A stretch of 64,000 bases of DNA from NCBI GenBank assembly GCA_036023115.1, contig JAYKKT010000046.1, positions 4,557,001 through 4,621,000 on the forward strand, given 5' to 3'. Both the position numbers and the translations under genes were made by a program. Shown piece after piece: positions 52,953-64,000 of this stretch (positions within the stretch are counted from its first letter, which is position 1; each line of letters begins with the position of its first letter). The notes beneath the pieces were generated by a model. That model did not search any database. It was given only the letters and a program-made list of their open reading frames with translations, and had not been told where the DNA came from. Origin of the DNA: Brasenia schreberi. Lineage: Eukaryota > Streptophyta > Magnoliopsida > Nymphaeales > Cabombaceae.

Positions 52953-55900
52953 TCAAAATGCTGTACATAGATTATTAGTCTTCATGTTAGATGAGCACTC
53001 GTGCTGGGTAGGAGATGTAGGACCACAAAGCCGGGTTCGTTTTGGCTCGGATATCCTGACTCGTGAGATTGCAGCCGCGAGGGCATCAACCAATTCACAG
53101 TCTCCTCCTTCATGTCCGCAATGCTCGGACACACGGACTCTGTTCAAGGCATCTATAGCTTCTGCTTCTGCACTCGAACCAGAATCCCCACAAGATTCCT
53201 TGGCATCAATCGCATTGACAGATTCCCGACGCTGGGAGGCCAAACCTTGATTTCTGATATTCTGCTTCAATGATAGAGGCTGCAGTATAAAGTCAGTGTA
53301 GAAAAGTATCCACGGATGGCCTGCAGGCAAAACCAGGGTGACAAATATCAAGACGAGAACAAGAAGATGCGGCCAAAGTAAAGTGAATTAGATGGTAAGC
53401 TATGTCAGCCAAGATATCTCCACCTCTCACTTTATGGTTCAACTTACGACTTGATCACATGAATGAGCAGCATCTCTCTCTCTCTCCCACACACACAAAC
53501 ATACCGACAAAAGGAACTTCACCAGAGAGAAAAGGGCAATACTTCATCTAGAAACTTGTAAACAGACAAACGCACACGCAAATACAAAGTTCAAATTGAA
53601 AGACTCAAGGGGTTGTCGCACCCTGTGACCAAGATAAGCAGCTAGTATGCTGGAGAATGAAGTACCAGAATAGATAGTGGAAGATTGCACTTACATAATA
53701 CTTCATCCGCAGTTAATCTTGTGTTGACATCCCTTGTCAGCATTCGTTCGAGCAAATCTCGTGCGGGCGCCGAAATAGACTGCCAGATGCCATGGTGGAA
53801 GTCTAATTCCAACGTTTTAATAGCTTCAAACATGTCTTCAAGTGAATTACCCTTGAATGGCAGGAAACCAACCAACAGTCCATGAAGAAGAACACCTGCA
53901 CTCCAAGTATCCACCTTTTCCGAATAATCCCCCAACAGAACTTCAGGAGCAATATATCCAGGACTCCCAGCAATGCCAGACAAGCTCTGACCTGATCCAA
54001 GAAGAATTTACCACAATGAAGCTCTCTGACGAGATAAATTTAACTTCATGCAAAACGAATGACAACAAAGAAGGAATTTCACGTTCTTTTCTTGCAAAGC
54101 TCAAAGTTTTCCATATTAATCGAATATAGCCAACACAACAAGTTCATGGCGAGAAACTCAAAACCCCAACAAGAGCAAGCATCATGAAAGGTCTAGAAAC
54201 GCAACCCGAGTTTTAGAAATAAGAAGGCACGAAATGTAGAAACATTTGGAGAACAAGAAAAGGACGATATTAGCCAATTGAGAAAAGGTTAGTCAAACTA
54301 CACTACATAATGGTAGTTTCGTGCAAGTGTGTGCAAACATATGACTACCACTTTCACAATACAACAACTAAACCTTTTCCATACTAGATGGGGTACGCCA
54401 CATGGATTCTTTGTTTCTACATAACCCTATCATAATTTGTAGAATTCATGATAAATAAGTCCAACAAAATTTTTAGGTTGTTTGTCGGAAGCCTAACGCA
54501 ACCCTCCTCCTTTATCCGGGCTTGGGACCAGTCATCCAAGGGTGATCCCTTACATGAGCAGGGTTGCAACCACTTTCACAATAGCAAAAGGCAAAAACAT
54601 TTAGACTCCTTTATCCGGACTTGGGACCAGCAATCTAAGGGTGATCCCTTACATGGGCGGACTTGCAACCACTTTCACAATAGCAAAAGGTAAAAACATT
54701 TAGATATAAGTCAACACTAACACCCCTTTACAAATTCATGCGTGAAATTTAAGCACTTACACGAATTCCCATAGAAAGGACTTGGCTTTTCCTGCTCAGA
54801 AGGAAACTTGGGCTATTATTTGGTAACCTTTAACGAAGGGACATTACCTTGGTGATAGGTTTCCTAGTGTGAAAATGCATCAAATTGTGTGGACTATTTA
54901 TTATTATTTTGTGAGTGGACACTCGCTTTTGGAGGGCATAGCATGTTCTAAATATACACATTCAATCCCAAGGGACAACACATGCTCAATATACAAAATC
55001 TAGAACAGGCAAACAATGACCTGAACTTTTGCAAGTAGAAGAGGACATAAGCAAGACAAGAGCAGATGAAAAGAACTTGCAAAATGCAGCCACGCTTCAG
55101 TTATTGAGATCCTCATTCAGTCATTCTAATGTTTGATGGGTTGAGGTTTGATGAGCTAAGCTTGAAGTTGGCCTAACCCGTTAAAGGAGTGAGGTGTTCA
55201 TGTTCCTGTTTTATGTGATCCACCAAAACCGATACAGATTGAAATGACCAGAACCAGGGTCAGTCAGATCCAAACCCACACTAGACAATCAAAATCTGGC
55301 CCACTACAGCTTATTGGAGATGATGTCACTGCCAGACCCACCTAGAAAACCCATCGTACATTTGTACTTATTACAATTTATTCTTTGTAAGTTAATCAGC
55401 ACATCTAGCTAATATGCATCTACATAGCTAAGGCCTAAGGGACTGAGAATCCCACCTTTATTAGATAGCTTTCTGTATTAGGCAACGGATGGGTCCCACC
55501 TGGTCATTCCACACCAGATGGAAACTTTTGGTGGTTGGATCTAATTAAAATGAATATAGGAAACACAGTTCCTATTTCAGTTACAATTCTATCAGATGGA
55601 AAATCTAATTCCACATGATACATGAGAGGGAATCTTTTAGTTTATTGAACATAGTAGTTTTATATAAGGGAAGAATATATATATATCAAGAATTACTGCT
55701 CTCCGATGGGAACAGAGTCAGTTCCTCTCAAAGAAAAACCATGTTTTTGACAAGTTATGCAGTGTCTGTTTTGCGTTTCCAACAACAACAACAACAAGTA
55801 AGCCTTTTCCCATACTAGACGGGGTCGGCTACATGGATTCTTTGTTTCCACAGATTTCTATCGTGTGTCATGTTAGCAGTTAACTCCCAATAAGCTAGAT

Positions 55901-58314
55901 CATTCTTTATTGTTTCTTTCCAACACTTTTGTGGTTGTCCTCTACCTCTTTTAATACTTTCTAAATTTAGTTTTTCTAACCTTCTTACAGGTTCTTCTTT
56001 TGAGTTTACTAAGTGAAAAATAAGTTAAAAATTTAACAATACTAATATGATTTGTATCGTGTGTCTGTTTTGCGTTTACTAAGTGAAAAATAAGTTAAAA
56101 CTTTAACAAAAAAATCTGGAAGATAACAGCAAATCAGATATTAATAGAAAACATACAGCCTAAGTCACACAGACACTTCTAAGGGGTGGAGTGTCGACAT
56201 CGACACTGGTGCAACACCAACACCGACACCGTGTAGGTGCAGCATAGCCAAAAAAAAATTGCAAAAAAGAAATTTGCAACTCACGGATAAATGGGTCCGG
56301 ATAATGAAGATTGATTTGTGTATTATGATGAAATTAGTAGTTGTTTACCATTTATATGTTTTGCTTTAATATAAAGTTGTGTACTTGCTATTGTAGCTGT
56401 ATAAAATATTAGCTTGAATGATTTTGGGTGCGAACAATTGGTTTCTTATTTCTCAATCTCATTGGATTCTTGACTCCATAGTCCATACTGTATGCCTTTG
56501 CACATAATAATCTCTGTTACCAAACACATTTAAAGACCAGGAACATTGCCAGATCAATAGAACATAAGAGTATGACATCACTAGTGGATCCTAGCACAAA
56601 TACTAGTATATGTTATATCCTACAAAAGATCTTGAAACTCTTTGAATCCATAACTTGGATATTTTGCAGCTCGTAAAATCATTGTAAGTTTCAGATCATT
56701 ATGAGGGAACTTACTAATTGATACATTCGTGCACCCAAAATTAGCAAATACTAGTTGTATTATGATTGATTTATGTAGCTTGAATATTATATATAATATA
56801 TAATATTATATACCATAGCCGTGTCGCCGCACCCAAAATTTTTGAAATTTGCCGTATCCCGCACCCGCACCCGTATGACATAGCTACCTTCGTCCAAAAT
56901 TTGTGGGGCACCATTGTGCAATAGCACCCTAACATCAATAATCTGATAAACAAAAGAGTGTTATTCTCTTTTAATACGATACACTATGATAAGTTTCTAT
57001 AATGTTTCATGACATGGTCGATATGTTCTAATAAATTAGAGAAAACTATAGTCTAGGTACCACCGATATACGATCACCTTGTATTTGTACAATATTTACA
57101 ACACTGCCATAGTAATAATCCTCAATCCTACTTTGTTTCAACAAAAAGAGTCACAGAAGAAAACATGTTCATGACATCAAGATTTATTCCCTAAATAAGA
57201 CAACTCGTCATTAGAGCATGAGATGCTAGACGTATCCTAAAAGGCAAATGGAATTGACACAAGGAACTCAGATGCCACACTAATAGCATTCAATAGCTAA
57301 AACATAGTTGATGGGGAAGGCATCAACTGCTATCGCTAGAGCATGAGATGCTAAACGCATCCTAAGAGCAAATCTAATTGAGACAAGGAACTCAGACGCT
57401 ATACTAATCGCATTCATTACGGAGGAGAAAAAGAGTTTAGAGAGATCAGCTTCAGCATCGCAGTCAAACTATAAATATTACGCCACAAATTTTTGATAAA
57501 TATATAGTACTTAAAGAAGTTTAGAACTGTTACCCTTCGCAACCCGCACAGCTAAACCAAAGTCAGCAAGTTTCAGCCTTCCTGACGATGTAAGAAGAAT
57601 ATTCTCAGGCTTTATGTCACGGTGAATAACCCCCATTTCATGACAGTACTTGATAACCCAAACAAGCTCCTTCAGCAGGATAGCGGCCTGTCTCTCTGAG
57701 AACCGGCCTTGTTTTGTCATTGAATCGAGCAAGCGACCACCGGGGCACAACTCCATGACAAGATGGAAAGAGTACGCATCCTCATAAACTGCTTTCAGTG
57801 TTACCACGCCGGGGTGACCAGACAGATGCTGCATTATTTCAACTTCTCTGTGAACACTTTCTTCTCCATGTTTCATCAGGGTCTTGCATGCAAACTCTTC
57901 GCCTCTGGCCTTACTCCAACACAATCTAACAATTCCAAATTTCCCCTGCCCAATTTGAGGTCCCAATATGTAGTCTTGTTCGATTTTCTTCTTTCTTCCC
58001 ATCTGTATGGCTGAGTCGATGCAGCCCAACTTCCTTTTCAGTCCCCTCCCAAGAGGATACGAAGAAGAACTGCAAGAACCTCTGCATACAGGGGCGGTAA
58101 CAAAGCATGTCAGTGTACTGGCACGAGAACCTACAGCTTCTATGGGGGAATGCTCCTTGCACTTCTTTCTGAGGCGTGAATGCTCCTCCAAAGATACGTG
58201 AGTCTCAGCAACCAATGAAGACGACGGATTATGAGCAATAGAAATGGCCCCTATCAGTTGTGAGCGAACTAATGACCCGTTTCCTTTTCTCTTCCTTCTC
58301 AAGAACTCCACCAT
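52953..58314 (-). CDS. PEPKR2: Serine/threonine protein kinase, PEPKR2 type
   Basis: A plant PEP-carboxylase-kinase-related kinase of the CDPK/SnRK superfamily, without EF hands. Exons 57534-58314, 53695-53991 and 52953-53320 join in frame to 481 residues plus stop. After a basic Ser-rich N-terminus of about 110 residues come MGRKKKIEQDYILG, the Gly loop GQGKFG (122-127), Lys144 in FACK, HRDIKPEN (231-238) and DFGL (251-254). Exon 2 gives GSPGYIAPEV, the DTWSAGVLL region and LTADEVL, and exon 3 begins with CHPWILFYTD and a tail of about 110 residues. All catalytic residues are present. The tail is poorly conserved. The ATG at 58314 is the first of a long open exon. Intron 1 (53992-57533) holds two LINE derivatives. 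Confidence 0.93.
54362..54568 (-). mobile_element. Internally deleted LINE derivative with 15-bp target duplication
   Basis: About 80 bases of LINE 3' end, with a (GTT)n-type tail at 54362, are joined through a short unassigned link to the LINE 5' leader (54475-54568), both on the minus strand. All coding sequence is gone. ACCACTTTCACAATA stands at 54347-54361 and 54569-54583 as the target duplication. The presence of both LINE ends inside one duplication suggests that it moved as a short element, or lost its centre early. It lies in PEPKR2 intron 1. Confidence 0.75.
54507..54704. repeat. 99-bp direct tandem duplication
   Basis: Copies at 54507-54605 and 54606-54704 each contain the LINE 5' leader end, the target duplication ACCACTTTCACAATA and the next host bases (GCAAAAGG-AAAAACATTTAGA). 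The duplication therefore came after the LINE derivative inserted. Confidence 0.9.
55779..56060 (-). mobile_element. LINE 3' end with 17-bp target duplication and flank-copied 5' junction
   Basis: GTGTCTGTTTTGCGTTT stands at 55762-55778 and 56061-56077. From 55779 the minus-strand LINE 3' end, with a (GTT)n tail, runs to about 56003. The remaining 57 bases begin with GTTTACTAAGTGAAAAATAA, a copy of the DNA at 56074-56112, the flank itself. It lies in PEPKR2 intron 1. Confidence 0.75.
56165..56890. mobile_element. Possible degenerate hAT-type element
   Basis: GTGTCGACATCGACACTGG with ACACCGACACCGTGTAGGTG near 56190-56240, and CGTGTCGCCGCACCC with CCCGCACCCGCACCCGTATG near 56820-56878, resemble GTGTCGG/GTGCGGG-rich subterminal DNA of some plant hAT elements. 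The core is AT-rich without a coding match. No clean inverted ends or target duplication were found. Confidence 0.25.
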
Positions 58315-59320
58315 ACTTACCTAAGGACCTCTTATGCAAGTAACAGGAAGAAACCTCAACCAATCTCTGGTGAAGCGGGAAAAATCCCCCTTCTCTTCTA
58401 CAGACTAACCGAAACCCTTAAACTAATAGACAACGAAACTAAGCGGAGATAAGATGTGCGTTTGAGTTAGTAGTGAATGTACAAATTCTGCACGCTCTGT
58501 CGTACACGCAGATCAGCAACATGACAATAAAACAAGAAAACTCTGGTGACTTAGCGATTTGCAGAAACTGCCCAGCTCCTTGGACGGTCGCAGCGATACG
58601 GTTCTGAAGAAAAACAATGAAAAAAGAAGGATCAGGCACCTGCACGAATCCATCTCGCGGTCAAGACGAAAGCAAAAGAAACAAAAAACACAATGGAAAT
58701 AACCACCCCAGGCTCATCTCTTTCACAATCGCAACCGACAGAAAATAAAAAGCAAGATGACGAGTAGAGAATGAAAGGGGGAAGAAACCCTGACCCTCGA
58801 CGGGAGCGATCCTCTTGTTCTTCCTTTTCCTTCCCATCTCAACAGATGTTGTGCAACTTTCTGTTGTCGATGCGCCAGATGCCGCAGTGATCTGGTGAAA
58901 ACCCTAAACATTAAGCAACAAAGAGGGGAGAAAACAATAAACATCACTATGCACGCAAACCGAAGCTTTCCGAGACAACTAAACAACCCTAGAAAGAAGA
59001 AAAACTCAGCAACAAAGAAACAACGCAAATCAATGACCGGTCGAGGATTTCTCTTTGAATTGACGCCTTACCTTCATTTCACGACGATTTCTCAGCGATG
59101 AACGGAGGTGAAAAGGCGTCAGCCTCGATCCGATGCTCCTTCGCCACTTTCCTCATGATTTTGTTGCACATCACCGATTAGAAGGCGAAGAAGAGAGGCG
59201 ATACCTTTGCAGAAACTCTGTTATTCAGAATGCAATACCGGAATCACTCGCGATCTCGTCGATCTTTCCTTGGGCTTCTTTTGGAAAGATAGAAATGATC
59301 AGGTAAAAACGAATCCTATC
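58315..59320 (-). promoter_or_regulatory. PEPKR2 leader and promoter region
   Basis: This is the region upstream of the PEPKR2 start on the minus strand. It shows several GTAAG/CAG-like sites, so a spliced leader is possible but cannot be proven. A telo-box-type AAACCCTA lies at 58899-58906 on the plus strand. No other gene was recognised here. Confidence 0.35.
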
Positions 59321-62300
59321 TGCAGATAGGTATTGATAACCAGCACCGAGACGGCAACCACCAAAATGTAGACCACTGCGCGGCCCCGATTAACATGGAA
59401 AAGCGATCCTGATCGATATCTTTTTCTGGAGATCATTATCGAAAAGAAGCAGCAGATGAGTCTCAACCCGCCTCTAACATTTCATCCACCTTGATCAGAA
59501 AATGCAAATGTAGGTAACTTATGTTTGACGCAATGACACGCTTATCGTAATAAAGTCGTCGCACACCGTCTCGTGTCGATACGTGTTCTCTTGACGTGTT
59601 ACGGAATACGGAGGTATTCTGGAGGGTTTGTAATTTGGATCCGTTCCGTGAATACCCGATCCGATCCGACCCGACCCGAAACGGGGCGGGAGGGGAGGTT
59701 TGCGGTAGACCCGTATCGGAGGATAAGAATGCCAAAAAGACATATTCACAAAGATAAATAATACACTACAATTGGATCCGATACCCATTGGGCACGACCC
59801 AAACTCTTGAAACCACATTGTATCTAATTAATTATTCTGGCAAAAGACTTCCCCACTTCACCTGTAAACTCCACGAATTTGTAGAGAACCGATTGTTTGA
59901 GAGAAAAGCCTGAATTATAGCATATGCACTTGAGCTACAATGCCACATGGTAATAAGTTTTATTAATTTAGGAGTATAAATAAATTCTCATACTCATGAG
60001 CAACTTGACTCGAGTATTGGTGACAATGTAGTCCATTCGATTGCGTTGCATCTTTTATATATATAGAGAGAGAGAGAGGGAGAGTGTGTGTGGTATGTGC
60101 TAGCACTGAATTTAAATAAATCTCAACCATCTATCTTTGGTGATGGGTAATTGAGATTTGATATTTGAAAAGCAAAAGTGTTCACGTAAAAAAAGTATAC
60201 TTATACTTTTTACTTAGATTCAAGATGTATGGTTGAAATTTGTTTGAATTTGCTAGCACCAAATATATAAGTAAAGTGATTCGATCGTGCCCACATGACA
60301 CTTCTCTACCTATTGCTTTGAGATAGTATGAGTATAATAAAAATATCTTTTGTATCTTTCTAAAAACTCTTAAAAATTTTAAAATTATACTCATGTCATC
60401 AAATTTTCCTAAATATGCATGGTATTTTGCATGCTTATATGTGCATTTTTATATAAATAGAACTATATATATAACAACTTTTTATGTAAAATATATACTA
60501 TTAAATATGTTTTGGTTGAAATGTTGTTTTTATAGGTTGAAGTGGGATAGGATGGGGCGGCACGGGTGTGGGTAGAGTGAAAACCCGTCCCACTCTGCCT
60601 TGTTGCCATCCCTATATTGAAGGTTATTGTGGATACGTGGGATGCCAAATAATTTGGATATTCCTAGACTCATATCTGACATTAATAGCTAGATTAGTAA
60701 TTGGACCAGATTTGGATTCAACATTTCTGAATTTCTTTTGTTTAGTTGCAATTGGTGGATGTTGTAATCCGGATCTTACTTCAAGATCTAGATCAGTCTT
60801 GAAGATCCAATTCTCATCAAAATATATTCAATATCTAAAGTCTATTGAAGATCCAAAATCTAAATCATATCCAGAATCTAAAATATAATGAAGATCAAGA
60901 GTGGAATTCAAAAAGGAGTTCAACTATCCATATTTCGATAAAAACATTGGAAGAGTTTAATCAAAGAAGGATTACACCATTTCAACAATACATCTATAGT
61001 TCTTATTTTATTTTGGTTTCTTAAATCTATACGAGTCTTAATCCTTATATTCTTGTAACTGAGAATGTTCTGAATCATGAATTAATAGAATGATTTTCTT
61101 CTCTAATAGTTTCCTCATTTTCGTCCTCACTCTCTTCTCAAGTAGTTGTCGTGTTTCTCTACAACCACACACTCGCCTTTCCTAAGGTCCCTATCCTTCT
61201 CAAATTTCAAACCACCAGTTCCGATTTTTCTAGAACCCAAAACCGGAACCTAATCAGGACCAACCCGATTTTGGTTCCAGACTAGAATCGTTGGTTCCTC
61301 TTTCGAATAAGTCCTAAAGCCATGATCGTGAACTAGTCTGATGTTTAGAACCAAACATAGACTAAGACGACTAGGGTTCTGGTTCAGAAATTTGAGTCCT
61401 AGTACGCTCGAAACGAGTGAAAAAACAATAAACTTTTATAATTTCAAGAAAAAATATATATAACATAATGTCTTGAAAATCCCGTTCCGTTCTGATTTTA
61501 GTTTCACGAAGGGAATCAAAACCAAACCAGGTTCTCTATGGTTCTGCCTGGGGTTGTGGGTCTGGTTTGACCGGTTTTGCTTCTAACGGATTCGTGGCCT
61601 AGTTCGATTTCCATTGAGAATGCCTAGCTCCTTTCAAACCGGACATGTCTACAGTCAGAGAGCCCGTCAAATGAGCTAATTTTGAAGCTAAGCCAAACCC
61701 GACAAAAAAAAATCATATCCATGTCATACCTAACCTATATAGAGGATAAAATGAGAGAATATCGTTTAAGATGGTTTGGACATATAGAAAGAAGATTAAA
61801 AAAAGAACATCTAAAAAGGTATGAAAAATAAATTTGGAAAGTATTAAAAGAGTTAGAGGACGACCACAAAAGTGTTCGAAAGAAACAATAAAGAATGATC
61901 TAGCTTATTTTGAGTTAACTGCTAAAAGCACACGATAGAGATGTGTAGAAACAAAGAATCCATGTAGCTGACCACGTCTAGTATAAGAAAAGGCTTAGTT
62001 GTTGTTGTTGTTGTCATACCTAACCTATATATATATCACACATACCTATAGAATATCAATTTTTTGTGATTAATGATTGAGATTTGAAATTTAAAAGTAA
62101 AATTGTTAATTGAATAAAGTTTACCAAGAAAAGTATTTATATATACTTTTTATTTTATAAATTCAAATATCAATTATATATCACTAAAGATGGATTTTTA
62201 AGAATTCTTTAATTTACTAACACTTAGGGTAATGTCTCTCTCTCTCTATATATATATATAAGGAGTGAGAAAAAGAGATTCAATGCTTCAAACTACAAGT

Positions 62301-63749
62301 TATTTTTTAAGGGTAAGAAAGGCATGAGCTTGTACTTTTAGAGGTAGATAATATATATATATAAGTGGAGTGATGGGATTGGACTTCCCTACCCAATGTT
62401 TTGGAATGATATGAGTGTTATAAAAACATAACTTTTTAAAAACTTAAATAATTTTTAAAATCATACTCATGCCGTACAGTTTTCCTAAACAAGTGTATGC
62501 ACCATATTAGAATATTAATTTGGGACTAGATCCATTGTTTTCCTCTATCAAACTGGACATTAATCAAAATATTGCACACATATCTAGATATCCTTGTTTT
62601 TTCAAGTTTATGTCAATGCTCCACACCTAAATGCCCAAAAGTACCTTCCTACTTCTAAAAAAGTGATCAATAAAAGTCACCGGTTGAAAGCAAATGACTT
62701 CTGTTCTAAATGGGCATTTATGAGCTCCATGACTTTATCTAAGATTTCCATTTGTTTTTACGTAGGGAAGGCAATTTTCAACCTAACCCGAACCCGACAA
62801 AAAAAGTTGGTGTCCGTGTTATACCTAACCTATATATATATATATACACAACTACATACATATATATATATATATACACACATATCTATCTATCTATCTA
62901 TATATGAATATTTTAATTTATATTTACAAACACAGAAGGACCTAAGAGTTGCGAGACTCTTATTCATGGTAGACTTCCTTGGATCATTTCGATCATCAAT
63001 CTCATTAATTGAACCATTTACATTAAAAAATACAAATAAAAAAGTTTTCCAGAAAGCTAAAAGTTCAAAATACATTTCTCATTTGAAGGAACGAGAACTT
63101 CAGTTCTTACACACCCCATTAACGTTCGGGTCAGAGCTCGGGTCTTTGTATACCCATTCTTTTACTCTTTAGTGTGAGAAACAATCAAGCTAAAAACACA
63201 ACCCTATGAAAGATGATGATTTCTTTACGGTAGTCTTCCTTAGGGATGAATGGTGTGAGAAAGGTTAATTTTTTCTCATCGTACCCATTGCTTCGGATTT
63301 TTCTTACCTATTTTCCTCTTAACTAGTTTTTTATTATTGGTACGATTTAATTGAAAAATTGTCGAGCTCCTGTGAACTGAGTACAGACATGTCGTGTACT
63401 TTATAGATATTGTGATAGCAACAACAATGAGCAGGTCAGATATGGGTATACCGTGCCCCAACCCGAACCTTAACGAGGCTAAGTAAGTGTGTCTTTTTCT
63501 TATCGTATAGGGCAAAATATAAATATAAATATAATAGTTATATATATATATAATGTTAGACAAGGTTTCATTGGTTCGGGTATTCTCCACCTCGTTCGGG
63601 TCAGGTTTCCTTGTGGTTAATATTGTCATCGGATCATAGTCGTGTCGGTAGGGTGCTAGTTCAAAGAGTATGATTCCAAGAGAAATCGTGTCGAACCGGA
63701 AGTGATCCGAGTCGAATCCCATAGGACGACACGACTTGCCACCCCCAAT
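59321..63749. other. Intergenic with repeats
   Basis: No coding exon recognised. It holds ACCCGACCCG-rich degenerate DNA (about 59640-59710, 60545-60600, 62790-62820, 63590-63720), AT/GA microsatellites (60055-60090, 62245-62262, 62833-62905) and a short LINE copy (61742-62011). Confidence 0.55.
61742..62011 (+). mobile_element. 5'-truncated LINE with perfect 20-bp target duplication
   Basis: The plus strand carries the last 270 bases of the LINE: GAGAGAATATCGTTTAAGATG (sense of REYRLRW), GGACGACCACAAAAGTG and a (GTT)n tail ending at 62011. TGTCATACCTAACCTATATA is present at 61722-61741 and 62012-62031 without a mismatch. This fixes the 3' terminus of the family as (GTT)n. The frame is broken near 61830. 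Confidence 0.93.
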
Positions 63750-64000
63750 ACGTACACCATGCGATGCGTTCGCCGCCCACAGGTAGGGAGGGACAACCCC
63801 GAAATCCAGAACGGATTTGAACTAGTACGTGCCGGCCCAGCTAAAGTACCATAGAAACCCTAGACGGTGCGGATGCCTCTCGTCCGCTAAAATCGATCCA
63901 ACGGCTGCGATCGATCGCGATCTCGTGCGAGGGCGTCTTTGAAGGTATCGCCCAGGTTGGGTTGGAATCTCTCTCCAAACCCTGCTGGTTCATCCGACGG
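63750..64000 (+). promoter_or_regulatory. Possible promoter/leader of a gene beyond the right edge
   Basis: Base composition rises to clearly GC-richer than the preceding 4 kb. A perfect telo-box, AAACCCTA, lies at 63855-63862, followed by CGATCGATCGCGATCTCGTG-like DNA and a CTCTCTCC run near the edge. Telo-boxes are common in plant promoters of translation and cell-growth genes. No start codon with a recognisable protein is in view, so orientation and gene are unknown. Confidence 0.3.

Noticed and set aside
53992..57533. A separate gene in PEPKR2 intron 1
   Set aside because: Only LINE derivatives and degenerate repeat DNA were found, and the kinase reading frame joins cleanly across the interval.

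Overview
The window is nuclear DNA of a flowering plant. The evidence is spliced plant gene families with GT-AG introns (TSR1, PEPKR2, a FSH-type serine hydrolase, an intronless zinc-finger homeodomain gene), AT-rich intergenic DNA, long (AT)n/(CT)n microsatellites, and plant LINE and hAT elements. I cannot fix the species. No organellar, bacterial or viral segment was recognised.

Layout. 1-17.7 kb: a minus-strand TSR1 ribosome-biogenesis gene. Sixteen coding exons (about 621 codons) were rebuilt from conserved protein and splice sites, and the 3' exons lie beyond base 1. Its introns are full of mobile DNA: a LINE 5' half (1-1252), a LINE insertion with inverted ends and a 17-bp target duplication (3133-4921), a 321-bp non-autonomous hAT element (6830-7150), a diverged LINE tail (about 8600-8905), and a full-length but broken hAT transposon (10565-13842). 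17.7-29.6 kb: gene-poor DNA with microsatellites, short tRNA-derived SINE-like repeats and one possible MITE. 29.66-30.35 kb: an intact plus-strand ZF-HD transcription factor gene. 30.4-41.4 kb: no intact gene. It holds a minus-strand GEM-like (GRAM domain) pseudogene in pieces (34.1-38.3 kb), with a degenerate hAT fragment and a LINE tail between the pieces, then a 140-bp tandem duplication. 41.45-44.77 kb: a minus-strand PDX3-like pyridoxamine-phosphate oxidase pseudogene. 48.0-51.15 kb: an intact minus-strand six-exon FSH-family hydrolase gene (215 codons). 52.95-58.31 kb: an intact minus-strand three-exon PEPKR2-type protein kinase gene (481 codons) with two LINE derivatives in intron 1. 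59.3-64 kb: repeats, including a short LINE copy with a perfect 20-bp target duplication, and at the right edge a GC-richer stretch with a telo-box that may be the promoter of a gene beyond the window.

The intact genes are unrelated housekeeping or regulatory genes and do not form a pathway. The most informative content is the mobile DNA. One LINE family with a (GTT)n 3' tail appears as full-length-type, 5'-truncated, 5'-inverted and internally deleted copies, several with clear target duplications. One hAT family has an autonomous-type copy, a second decayed copy and a candidate short derivative. No wholly new biological system was found; the nearest to new are the SINE-like families, the LINE junction structures and an unidentified exon-like ORF at 36.6 kb.
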